From Maribacter arcticus (lineage in GTDB: Bacteria > Bacteroidota > Bacteroidia > Flavobacteriales > Flavobacteriaceae): DNA of 64,000 nucleotides. The notes beneath the pieces were generated by a model. The model made no database searches. It saw only the letters and a program-made list of their open reading frames with translations, and had not been told where the DNA came from. A program made the translations under genes and the position numbers. Shown piece by piece: positions 45,782 to 52,961 of this stretch; position 1 is the first letter of the stretch, and each line of letters starts with the position of its first letter. The stretch covers positions 186,001 to 250,000 of the forward strand of contig NZ_FUYL01000006.1 in assembly GCF_900167935.1 (NCBI RefSeq), written 5' to 3'.

Positions 45782-46906
45782 TTATTCTTTAACCGCTAAA
45801 CCCACCATAGAATCTGCTGTTCCATAATATAGAAACCATTTATCTTTAAAATAGACCAAACCTTCAATGAAGGTAGTACCGGCCTTATACTGACCGCTTA
45901 TTTCATGTGGTAGGCTAGGACAGATAAAAGGAGTGTCTAGTCTTTCTATCATCTTAGTTGGGTCATTTTTATCGAATAAAACTTGCCCTCCACAATAGGT
46001 GCCTTCTGGAAATTTGTCTGTGGCACCTTCGCCGCTTAAATTCTTTCCATTGTATAGTAAAAGAATGCCTGCATCTGTATATAGAGCAGGAGGCCCTGGT
46101 TCGGTTAAGTGGCTATCAAAATCATTTAAAGTTGGTTTAAAACTATGCAGTAATTCTCCTGTTTCGGTCAATGTTGGCTCCCAATCGACACCATTACTAG
46201 AAGTTGCAAGATTTACGAATAGCTCGCCCCAGTACATTAAGTACTTCCCGTTTATCTTTTTCGCAATCAATCTTCCATCTACGAGCTCTGTTACAATAGA
46301 ACCCGATTTGCTCCATTCATTTAAAAACTTACCATCATTAGCATCTTCAAAAACAGGGCCTTGTTTAGACCAATTTCTCAGGTCTTTAGAAGTCGCACTT
46401 GATAGACGTGCAATATCTTTATTCCAACTTGTGTATAACATAATAAAGGTGCCATCAGGAGTTTCCACGACACGTGGGTCTTCGATTCCGCCAGGTTGGT
46501 CCCATTGCGAAAATGCGTCATTATCTGGGAATAGTACAGGTTCAGGATATTTTGTGAAGTCAATCCCGTTTGTACTATAAGCCAATCCGATACGAGAGGT
46601 TCTTCCGCCTAAAATAGCAGCAGGATTATCCTCTGCCCTAAATAATAGAAATACAGTATCGTTTTTTACGATTGCCCCAGGATTAAAAACATCGGCTTTT
46701 TGCCATTTTACTTCGTTGTTTGATATAGGGTCTAAAAATGTATAGGTCGAATCTGCCTGCATTATCGGATTGGTTTTGGTTTTTTCAAAACCTAGCAACC
46801 ATGGAGATTCCGTTGACTTTTCAGCTTCGGTTGATGAGCTTTTCTCATCTTTACATGAGAATGATAAAATTGCTAAGGTCAATAATAACGATATACGGTA
46901 GTTCAT
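45782..46906 (-). CDS. GH130-family glycoside phosphorylase or hydrolase lipoprotein
   Basis: The 374-residue protein has a lipoprotein leader ending in LSFSC (Cys18) and a five-bladed propeller with GH130 motifs. These are KADVFNPGAIVKNDTVFLLFRAED, GRTSRIGLAYSTNGIDF and GGIEDPRVVETPDGTFIMLYT. The family acts on beta-mannosides, by phosphorolysis in the cytoplasm or by hydrolysis or phosphorolysis outside it. Export makes hydrolysis of mannose-containing glycans likely; this is inference. It lies 34 bases upstream of the sulfatase on the same strand, so the two probably share a transcript. Confidence 0.85.
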   Translation of the reverse strand: MNYRISLLLTLAILSFSCKDEKSSSTEAEKSTESPWLLGFEKTKTNPIMQADSTYTFLDPISNNEVKWQKADVFNPGAIVKNDTVFLLFRAEDNPAAILGGRTSRIGLAYSTNGIDFTKYPEPVLFPDNDAFSQWDQPGGIEDPRVVETPDGTFIMLYTSWNKDIARLSSATSKDLRNWSKQGPVFEDANDGKFLNEWSKSGSIVTELVDGRLIAKKINGKYLMYWGELFVNLATSSNGVDWEPTLTETGELLHSFKPTLNDFDSHLTEPGPPALYTDAGILLLYNGKNLSGEGATDKFPEGTYCGGQVLFDKNDPTKMIERLDTPFICPSLPHEISGQYKAGTTFIEGLVYFKDKWFLYYGTADSMVGLAVKE

Positions 46907-47002
46907 TGTTTTTGGTTAAATTGCTAAAATGAAAGTTCCAAGTAAGGTAGTAATTATTCTACTGGGACTCAATATGAATTTTGGAAGATATTGAAATATA
47001 GA

Positions 47003-47785
47003 ATGGCAGAAAAAATGAGTTGGCTTACTAATTTAATAACAGATTTTAAAAAATACGCTTCTTTAAAAATAGTAGTAGTCTTTATAATGGTATTTAATTT
47101 TTCTTGTAAAGAAAACACTAAGATATTAGAAGATAAACATTTACAATTAGAAGCCATAATCAAATCAGATTCACTACCTACAGAAGCTAATATTGAGATA
47201 GAAACGAAAAAAGAGGTTGCACCTTTAGCTTCTCTCATCGATACTACATTCATACGATTAGCAGATTACAGTGATGGCTTTGCTTATGATTTACGATACG
47301 CAACAGATAATAATTTTCTAAAGGAGAAAGTTTATGATTGCGCTGAATGTTATACCAGAGTGAAAACGGCAAAAGCATTAATAACTGCCAATGAAGAATT
47401 TAAAAAGGTAGGGATGAAAATTAAGTTTTATGATTGTTACCGACCGAATTCAGTGCAATACAAAATGTGGAAAATAGTGCCTAATCCACAATATGTGGCC
47501 AACCCTGTAAAAGGCTCTATACATAATAAGGGTGGGGCAGTAGATATTACTTTAGTTACTTTAGATGGAGAAGAGTTAGATATGGGAACCGATTTTGATT
47601 ATTTTGGAAAGCGTGCTTACCATGATAATTTAGACCTACCTCAAGAAATACTAGATAACAGAAAGTTATTAAAAGAAACCATGGAAAAATATGGTTTCTG
47701 GTCTACTAGAACAGAGTGGTGGCATTATAATTTGAATGGTGCTACAAACGACCCCATAGCGAACTTTAACTGGTCATGTGATTAA
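47003..47785 (+). CDS. M15 family D-Ala-D-Ala dipeptidase (VanX/DdpX type)
   Basis: The 260-residue protein has an N-terminal leader reaching FNFSC. The VanX-type zinc motifs are GSIHNKGGAVDITLV (SxHxxGxxxD) and the catalytic-Glu/His motif TEWWHYNLNG near the end. FYDCYRPNSVQYKMW gives the substrate Arg. It cleaves D-Ala-D-Ala, probably for peptidoglycan turnover in the periplasm. No VanH or VanA genes lie nearby, so vancomycin resistance is not indicated. ATG 47003 is used since 46991 is TTG. It is followed by the hydrolase gene after 13 bases. Confidence 0.9.
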   Translation: MAEKMSWLTNLITDFKKYASLKIVVVFIMVFNFSCKENTKILEDKHLQLEAIIKSDSLPTEANIEIETKKEVAPLASLIDTTFIRLADYSDGFAYDLRYATDNNFLKEKVYDCAECYTRVKTAKALITANEEFKKVGMKIKFYDCYRPNSVQYKMWKIVPNPQYVANPVKGSIHNKGGAVDITLVTLDGEELDMGTDFDYFGKRAYHDNLDLPQEILDNRKLLKETMEKYGFWSTRTEWWHYNLNGATNDPIANFNWSCD

Positions 47786-47798
47786 AAAAGGTTAGAAT

Positions 47799-48710
47799 AT
47801 GAAATACAAAATACTTCTATTTGCGTTAATTTTTATGAGTCAAATAAATGCACAAGACACAATAATTAAGCTATGGCCAAAAGGTAAGGTTCCGAATCAA
47901 TTGGTTTCCAATGATAAGGAAATACATAAAAAGGAAGGTATCTTAATAATAAGTAACGTTCAAGAACCTACAATTGAAGTGTTTTTGCCTGCGAAGCAGA
48001 ATGCTACAGGAAAGGCAGTGCTCATTTTCCCTGGAGGTGGTTATGGTATTCTTGCTTATGATTGGGAAGGAACGGATATCGCAAAGTTTTTAAATGGAAA
48101 GGGGATTGCAGGGATTGTAGTAAAATATAGACTACCCTCAGATGTATCTCAAACAAATAAACAAAACGTACCATTAATAGATGCGCAAAGGGCTTTAAGA
48201 ATGGTAAGATATCATGCTAAAGGTTTCAATATAACTAAAGATAAAATAGGCATTATCGGGTTTTCTGCAGGCGGACATCTGGCGTCTACCTTAGGTACGC
48301 ATTTTGAGGAGTCTGTATATGTTTCAATAGATGATGTGGATACCGAAAGTGCAAGACCAGATTTTATGGCACTGGGTTATCCTGTAATAAGTATGGGGCC
48401 AATGACCCACGAAGGCTCTAAAGGCAATTTGTTAGGCAATAATCCGACTCAAAATTTACAAGACTATTTTTCAAATGAAAAACAGGTAACAAGAAATACA
48501 CCACCCACATTTTTACTTCATGCTACAGATGATAATGCCGTACCCGTAGAGAATAGTTTACTTTTTTATAAAGCCCTAAAAGATAAAGGAGTTTCGGCAA
48601 CTATGCATATATATCCTAAAGGAGGTCATGGTTTTTCGTTAGCACTTAACGACCCGTATTTAAAAGGTTGGACAGCGCTTATGTATGATTGGATTGTAAG
48701 CCTTGAATAG
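47799..48710 (+). CDS. exported alpha/beta hydrolase (BD-FAE/esterase-like)
   Basis: The 303-residue protein has a signal peptide (residues 1-19, ending NAQ). The hydrolase fold shows oxyanion motif LIFPGGGYGILAYDWEG, nucleophile elbow GFSAGGHLAS, the acid region LLHATDDNAVPVENS and the catalytic His in PKGGHGFSL. Relatives remove acetyl or feruloyl esters from xylan-type polysaccharides. It lies 13 bases after the M15 gene and directly before tRNA-Pro. A role in deacetylating plant or algal glycans fits the xylose and sulfatase neighbourhood. Confidence 0.87.
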   Translation: MKYKILLFALIFMSQINAQDTIIKLWPKGKVPNQLVSNDKEIHKKEGILIISNVQEPTIEVFLPAKQNATGKAVLIFPGGGYGILAYDWEGTDIAKFLNGKGIAGIVVKYRLPSDVSQTNKQNVPLIDAQRALRMVRYHAKGFNITKDKIGIIGFSAGGHLASTLGTHFEESVYVSIDDVDTESARPDFMALGYPVISMGPMTHEGSKGNLLGNNPTQNLQDYFSNEKQVTRNTPPTFLLHATDDNAVPVENSLLFYKALKDKGVSATMHIYPKGGHGFSLALNDPYLKGWTALMYDWIVSLE

Positions 48711-48856
48711 TTTATGTTTTTCAAGAAAAACATAGAAGCTAATCTAGTTTACTTTTATATTTTTGCAATCTGATTTCAGGATGTAATCCTTGAAAATATT
48801 CTTGATTAATTATAAAAAATAAGGTCTTGAGTTTTTTGAAATGATTATTTAAATTT

Positions 48857-48930
48857 CGGGATGTAGCGCAGTCCGGTAGCGCACTCGGCTGGGGGTCGAG
48901 TGGTCGCAGGTTCAAATCCTGTCATCCCGA
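48857..48930 (+). tRNA. tRNA-Pro (anticodon GGG)
   Basis: The cloverleaf is complete. Acceptor CGGGATG pairs with CATCCCG, the D arm is GCGC/GCGC, the anticodon loop CTGGGGG gives GGG, and the T arm is GCAGG TTCAAAT CCTGT. The CCA end is not encoded. The gene is followed at 228 bases by a tyrosine integrase, the usual arrangement when an element has used the tRNA 3-prime end as attachment site. I did not see a second copy of that end in the window. Confidence 0.96.
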
Positions 48931-48937
48931 CAAAAAG

Positions 48938-49016
48938 GGTGTCATTTGACACCAAAACATAGCTAATCTTATGATAGTCAAGGGTTTTCATTTTTCTTGA
49001 AATCATAAGATTGGCT
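48938..49016. repeat. hairpins between tRNA-Pro and the integrase
   Basis: GGTGTCAttTGACACC (48938-48953) is a perfect hairpin directly after the tRNA. Farther on, 48961-48975 pairs with 49002-49016 (15 bases, one G-T pair) around a 26-base loop. They may form tRNA processing or termination structures, or parts of an attachment site. Confidence 0.45.
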
Positions 49017-49032
49017 TTATTATCAAATCAAA

Positions 49033-49122
49033 GGTTACCTATTCGGTTACCTGGTTTATTACCAGAATTTTTACTACATTGGTAATTCAATAGATTTGAC
49101 TTTCGCAACGATTTGACTTTCG
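49033..49122. repeat. short direct repeats upstream of the integrase, candidate arm sites
   Basis: GGTTACCT occurs twice (49033 and 49045), and GATTTGACTTTCG occurs twice (49093-49105 and 49110-49122, 17-base period). Pairs of direct repeats between a tRNA attachment site and its integrase resemble arm-type binding sites of integrative elements such as NBU1 or CTnDOT. Binding is inferred. Confidence 0.5.
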
Positions 49123-49157
49123 TAAACAAATCGATTATTAATTTAAAGCGAGAGTTT

Positions 49158-50411
49158 ATGCAGACTTCAAAGACTTTTAGTATTCATTTTTGGTTGAGTA
49201 TGGCCAAGAAAAAAGACGATTTCGCACCCATATATGCCCGTATTACGGTCGATGGTAAACGTGCCGAAATCAGTTTAAAACGGTTCACTTCGGTTACCTA
49301 TTGGGATACTCGTTCCAAAAGGGCAAATTCGAGAACTTCCGAGGGGAAATCCCTCAACGTGTATTTAGACCAAGTTTACTCTGATTTATTGGAATGTCAG
49401 AAACAGCTTGTTGGAGAATCCAAATACATTACCGCCCAAGCCATCAAGGCGAGGTATCTCGGCGAAGATGAACAGCACAAAACACTTCTCCAACTGGTTT
49501 CCTACCATAATAAAAATATGGTTTCCGTGCTCAAGCCCGGCACTTTGAAAAATTATTATACTACGGAACGCTATATCAAACGGTATTTGAAGAATAAGCT
49601 AAAGACCAATGACATTTTCCTCAAACAATTATCCTATAAATTCATAATTGACTTTGAACAGTTCCTTCGTAACGGTAAATCTATAAACCGTTCCCAACCC
49701 TTAAAGAACAATGGGGTTATGAAACATTTGGAACGATTAAAAAAGATGATGAACCTCGCCCTTCGATTGGAATGGGTGGAGAAAGACCCTTTTTTAAGAT
49801 TCTCGCTGAAGTTCACAAAACATCAACGAGCGTTTTTATCCCAATCGGAACTTGAAGTTCTGGAATCTGCTCAGCTTTCAAAAGAGATTCATCAGAAAAC
49901 AAAGGACGTTTTTGTCTTTGCCTGTTATACGGGCCTGTCTTATATCGATGTGAAATTGCTTAGCGATGATCATATTGTACGCGGTATCGATGGGGAATAT
50001 TGGATATTCACAAAAAGGGAAAAGAACGATGAAGCGGTAAAAATCCCTCTTTTGGAAAAGGCTCTTGATATTATAAAAAAGTATGACCAAGATTCCGAAA
50101 ACGAACAGGAAAAACTTTTGCCTGTATTTTCCAATCAAAAAATCAATAAATATTTGAAGGAAATAGCGTCAATACTTAAAATCAATAAAAAGCTTACGTT
50201 TCATGCGGCAAGACATACGTTCGCAACCACCGTTACACTTTCCAATGGAGTGCCCATTGAAACAGTTTCAAAATTGTTGGGGCATACAAAGCTTTCCACA
50301 ACTCAAATCTATGCCAGGGTCATTGAACAGAAGGTGTCATCGGATATGCTTTCGTTGCGCAGTAAATTAAACACGAAGAACCAGGCCGAAACAGGGGTGC
50401 CTTATCAATAA
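49158..50411 (+). CDS. tyrosine-type site-specific integrase
   Basis: The 417-residue Bacteroidota-type integrase has an N-terminal arm-binding domain (SIHFWLSMAKKKDDFAPIYARI) and a SAM-like core-binding domain at about 105-205. The catalytic domain carries HAARHTFATT (HxxR) and LGHTKLSTTQIYARV (His and nucleophile Tyr). The usual first Arg after TGL is Ser here (ACYTGLSYIDV), a substitution also known from IntDOT-type enzymes. The ATG at 49158 fits the family start; an earlier TTG at 49113 would lie in the repeat region. It most likely inserted an element at the tRNA-Pro 3-prime end. The enzyme looks intact. Confidence 0.93.
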   Translation: MQTSKTFSIHFWLSMAKKKDDFAPIYARITVDGKRAEISLKRFTSVTYWDTRSKRANSRTSEGKSLNVYLDQVYSDLLECQKQLVGESKYITAQAIKARYLGEDEQHKTLLQLVSYHNKNMVSVLKPGTLKNYYTTERYIKRYLKNKLKTNDIFLKQLSYKFIIDFEQFLRNGKSINRSQPLKNNGVMKHLERLKKMMNLALRLEWVEKDPFLRFSLKFTKHQRAFLSQSELEVLESAQLSKEIHQKTKDVFVFACYTGLSYIDVKLLSDDHIVRGIDGEYWIFTKREKNDEAVKIPLLEKALDIIKKYDQDSENEQEKLLPVFSNQKINKYLKEIASILKINKKLTFHAARHTFATTVTLSNGVPIETVSKLLGHTKLSTTQIYARVIEQKVSSDMLSLRSKLNTKNQAETGVPYQ

Positions 50412-50730
50412 TTCTGTTCAGAGAATACCTTTTGGGTTCTAATCCAGTTCACATCACAATTTTCATCACTCAATATCATTGAAGGTTTATCCAGTACCAT
50501 AAACTGGATTTTCTATTAGGACATTAGGAAATAAAACCCGTTCAGCACATTCCTCTACATTTCGCGAAAAGCTACATTCCGAGAAAAGACCTTCACTACT
50601 CAGGTCTTGGACACAATCCCCAATGTCAGCTTTCCATTCCGTTAACCCTTTCCGCTGCGCTAGAAAGGAACACTTCATTTCAGAGCCAAAATCGTGAATT
50701 AAGTCCGCCAAATCGGAATTCCATTATTCA

Positions 50731-51042
50731 TTTGGTGTCGCTTCCTATGGTTTTGTACTTCACAAAGGCCTTTAGGTTCACCTTTCGTACCATCACGGTT
50801 ATTCCCTTTTTATGCCAGCAAAATACCAACATTGGGAAGTTGAACGGACTGCATAAACCAGGCTCACTTCGACTGCGCTCAGCGCAGGCTACCCTCGCTC
50901 TTTTTTATAAGTCCTTATCAATTCCAAATATTGAAAAAGTATCGGCAACAAAAAAAGGTAACAGCGACGGCACTATGGGATGTAAATCTAAAATGAAGGG
51001 TATGAAATCTTACAAAAACATCAAAAAGGAAGCGACACCAAA
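50731..51042. repeat. 312-base segment with 16-base terminal inverted repeats
   Basis: TTTGGTGTCGCTTCCT (50731-50746) and its exact complement (51027-51042) bound a segment with little coding potential. It contains a compact palindrome TGCGCTcAGCGCA (50874-50886). It could be a MITE-like element or an element-specific control region. No flanking target duplication is obvious. The part 50412-50730 shows no convincing gene. Confidence 0.45.
50867..50890. repeat. REP-like palindromic sequence
   Basis: CTTCGACTGCGCTCAGCGCA with flanks forms a compact hairpin. This CTTCGACTGCGCTCAG-type motif recurs as an interspersed repeat in many flavobacterial genomes, from general recollection. Only one copy was noticed here. 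Confidence 0.4.
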
Positions 51043-51148
51043 AAAAACAAAAAAGGAAAACGCTCTAGATATAATAAGTAAATCACTTCAAAAAAACAGA
51101 AACAAAAACTATCTGAATGGTTCGGGTAGCATTTTAATTAATCTTTAA
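50975..51148 (+). CDS. possible 57-residue Lys-rich small protein
   Basis: An ATG at 50975 opens a 57-codon frame rich in Lys and Asn (MKGMKSYKNIKKEATPKKTKK), ending shortly before ssb. I recognise no family. A longer reading from 50732 relies on a TTG start and reads through the REP-like palindrome, so it is unlikely to be real. The gene may be part of the mobile element's ssb leader, or not a gene. Confidence 0.25.
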   Translation: MGCKSKMKGMKSYKNIKKEATPKKTKKENALDIISKSLQKNRNKNYLNGSGSILINL

Positions 51149-51158
51149 ATCTATTACT

Positions 51159-51500
51159 ATGAGTACTTTAAAAAATCATGTACAGTTAATTGGAAACGTT
51201 GGACAAGAACCAACTATTACGAATCTTGATAGCGGTAAAAAAGTAGCCCGTTTTTCATTGGCAACAAATGAGTATTACAAGGATGCCAAAGGGGAAAAAC
51301 AAACGGACACCAATTGGCACACTGTTGTTGCTTGGGGCAAGACTGCGGAAATCATCGAAAAATTTGTAGGCAAAGGAAAGGAGATCGGGGTAACCGGGAA
51401 ACTTAAGACACGAACCTATACCACCAATGAAGGAAATGAACGCTATGTTACTGAAGTCGAAGCAAACGAAATCCTTTTACTTGGAAGTAAAAACGACTAG
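51159..51500 (+). CDS. ssb: single-stranded DNA-binding protein of the mobile element
   Basis: The 113-residue protein is a short SSB with the OB-fold pattern LKNHVQLIGNVGQEPTITNLDSGKKVARFSLATNEYY, TNWHTVVAWGKTAEIIEKFVGKGKEIGVTGKL and YVTEVEANEILLL. It lacks the acidic C-terminal tip (DDDIPF-type) of housekeeping SSB, which is typical of element-borne copies in Bacteroidota. It lies in the element behind tRNA-Pro and is followed by a terminator. Confidence 0.92.
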   Translation: MSTLKNHVQLIGNVGQEPTITNLDSGKKVARFSLATNEYYKDAKGEKQTDTNWHTVVAWGKTAEIIEKFVGKGKEIGVTGKLKTRTYTTNEGNERYVTEVEANEILLLGSKND

Positions 51501-51516
51501 TACTATTTAAAAAGCA

Positions 51517-51549
51517 AAGGGCGTTCCCGAAATTAAACGCCCTTTTTTC
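51517..51549 (+). terminator. terminator after ssb
   Basis: AAAGGGCGTT and AACGCCCTTT form ten-base arms around ten bases and end in T, 16 bases after the ssb stop. Confidence 0.85.
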
Positions 51550-51582
51550 AATTCTCATTATTAACCTTTTAAGTAGAAAACA

Positions 51583-51963
51583 ATGAAAGCACAAGTTAAC
51601 GAAATCAAAGAAGGATTGCAACATTTTCACGGAACGGAAATGTTCTATCAAATACCATTATTAAAAACCCGTTTTACGGACGGGTTAAAATATTTATCCG
51701 AAGTCGCTGAATGTTTTTGGCTTATAACAGACACTTCAGTAATCGCAAAAAATCTGATGAACCGAAGCGAGTTTATAACGATAGACTTCAAAAGGCTACA
51801 TAAAGAAAAACAGGATTTTGAAGGATACGAAGCGGAAATAATTTACAGCGACGGCAATGATACTATTTTGCAAAAGCAAAGATATAGGGTAACCGATTTT
51901 CCACTCGATGAACTGCGGTTATTTTTTGTAAATGATACGTTGATGTTACCTAGCGAATATTAA
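51583..51963 (+). CDS. DUF6876 family protein
   Basis: The 126-residue protein matches DUF6876-type sequences. It has GLQHFHGTEMFYQIPLLKTRFTDGLKYLSEVAECFWLITDTSVIAKNL, then IDFKRLHKEKQDFEGYEAEIIYSDGND and a closing FPLDELRLFFVNDTLMLPSEY. These proteins are common cargo of conjugative and mobilisable elements in Bacteroidota, with unknown function. No signal peptide. It lies between ssb and a small gene, all on the + strand. Confidence 0.82.
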   Translation: MKAQVNEIKEGLQHFHGTEMFYQIPLLKTRFTDGLKYLSEVAECFWLITDTSVIAKNLMNRSEFITIDFKRLHKEKQDFEGYEAEIIYSDGNDTILQKQRYRVTDFPLDELRLFFVNDTLMLPSEY

Positions 51964-51974
51964 AATCTACAGCT

Positions 51975-52172
51975 ATGGTATATCTCAATTTTACAGACCT
52001 GAGCGAAGAGGCGCAAAACCGACTTTTAGAAAATTCTAAAAAAGACGTTGAACGAAAATTTGGCGATAGTCTTCGAAAATATATAAAAGAAAATCACACC
52101 TGTTTTGAAACTATGGTTGAGGAAGAAGCAATACGGAATTTGTATTCTTATACTTTTATTTTTAACCCTTAA
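51975..52172 (+). CDS. small hypothetical protein of the mobile element
   Basis: A 65-residue acidic and helical protein (YLNFTDLSEEAQNRLLENSKKDVERKFG). I recognise no domain. It starts 12 bases after the DUF6876 gene and is followed by a terminator, so both belong to one transcript. Similar short proteins accompany DUF6876 in element backbones, from general recollection. Confidence 0.6.
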   Translation: MVYLNFTDLSEEAQNRLLENSKKDVERKFGDSLRKYIKENHTCFETMVEEEAIRNLYSYTFIFNP

Positions 52173-52192
52173 ATTTTAAAATAACTAAATTG

Positions 52193-52220
52193 ACACCTCT
52201 GAAAATACAGGGGTGTTTTG
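52193..52220 (+). terminator. terminator after the 65-residue gene
   Basis: ACACCTCT (52193-52200) pairs with AGGGGTGT (52209-52216) with one G-T pair, followed by TTTT. It ends the DUF6876 transcript. Confidence 0.7.
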
Positions 52221-52395
52221 CTTTTAATCAATATCATATCAAGAAAAAAATTGTATCTTTAGTTTGCTGATATACAGCATTCAATTTTAAGTAGGGTTAT
52301 CCATTTTTCGACTTTCGCCGATAACCGTACACATCGAAATAATAACATATCGGAAATTCATTTCCTTAAAATGGCAATTGGCTTTTTAGCCAGAT

Positions 52396-52596
52396 TGTAT
52401 GAAATTTTTGTTCGCCTGCAGCGAACGAAAAGGAATAGCAAGAGGGTAACACGCTAAAGCGATGTTTCGGATTCCTTTTCGTATTCAAATCACTGATTAC
52501 CAACGACTTGAAATTATATTAATTTCTTGAAAATCAACGATTTGCGACAAACGGGCTGGAAACGCCCATTTTTAGGAAAGATTTTGCGACAAATCG
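52396..52596. other. candidate transfer-origin-like region of the element
   Basis: This gene-free stretch holds a hairpin GTTCGCctgcaGCGAAC, two copies of TTTGCGACAAA (52541-52551 and 52583-52593) and a small GGGC/GCCC stem between them. It lies directly upstream of a mobilisation-protein remnant, where origins of transfer are often found. Function is inferred. The rest of 52221-52603 shows no gene. Confidence 0.35.
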
Positions 52597-52603
52597 GCGA
52601 ATT

Positions 52604-52729
52604 ATGAAATCATTTATCGGAATTAGATTCAAAAAGAAAATAGCAAAACGTTTTCAGGAATTTTCAAAAACACACTTCAAATCACATACCGAGGCAATGG
52701 TGCAAAAAACCGTCAAAGTGAACCACTGA
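52604..52729 (+). pseudogene. N-terminal remnant of a BfmA/BtgA-like mobilisation protein
   Basis: A 41-codon frame reads MKSFIGIRFKKKIAKRF, then FSKTHFKSHTEAMVQKT. This resembles the DNA-binding N-terminus of BfmA/BtgA-type mobilisation proteins (about 150-200 residues), but it stops early. Downstream sequence (52742-52933) encodes an unrelated 63-codon frame I do not recognise. The remnant indicates that the element behind tRNA-Pro has lost its mobilisation genes. Confidence 0.6.
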
Positions 52730-52741
52730 AAACGGATTTTT

Positions 52742-52933
52742 TTGAACGACTTAAAAAATCGTTTCAGACTATCCTATAAAAGGGTTTGCAATAAATATTG
52801 CTATGCTCACTTTAATCCGGCGGGGGTGGTATACTTTGTCCGTCCTTTCCAGCTTAAGGATTATGCCTATAAATATTTCGAGGAAAGGGACAAAAATGCC
52901 TTGGCCTACTTGCCCAAATTGATCAATAGTTAG
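52742..52933 (+). CDS. unrecognised short frame, probably a gene fragment
   Basis: A 63-codon frame starts with a TTG (RFRLSYKRVCNKY, then FNPAGVVYFVRPFQLKDYAYKYF). The composition is protein-like but the start is poor and no family is recognised. It lies at the junction between the mobile element remnant and the Na/Pi pseudogene, so it is probably the tail end of a truncated gene. Confidence 0.25.
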   Translation: MNDLKNRFRLSYKRVCNKYCYAHFNPAGVVYFVRPFQLKDYAYKYFEERDKNALAYLPKLINS

Positions 52934-52961
52934 ATATGGAGTTTACTTTTCGATAATGCCC

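Noticed and set aside
45999-46580. 193-residue + strand open frame in the GH130 gene
   Set aside because: It is the shadow of the GH130 coding frame, which has clear family motifs and a lipoprotein leader.
49113-49157. Upstream TTG start of the integrase
   Set aside because: It lies in direct repeats, and the family begins at the ATG at 49158.
50487-50711. 74-residue minus-strand frame after the integrase
   Set aside because: No family resemblance, no ribosome site or protein-like pattern; probably random.
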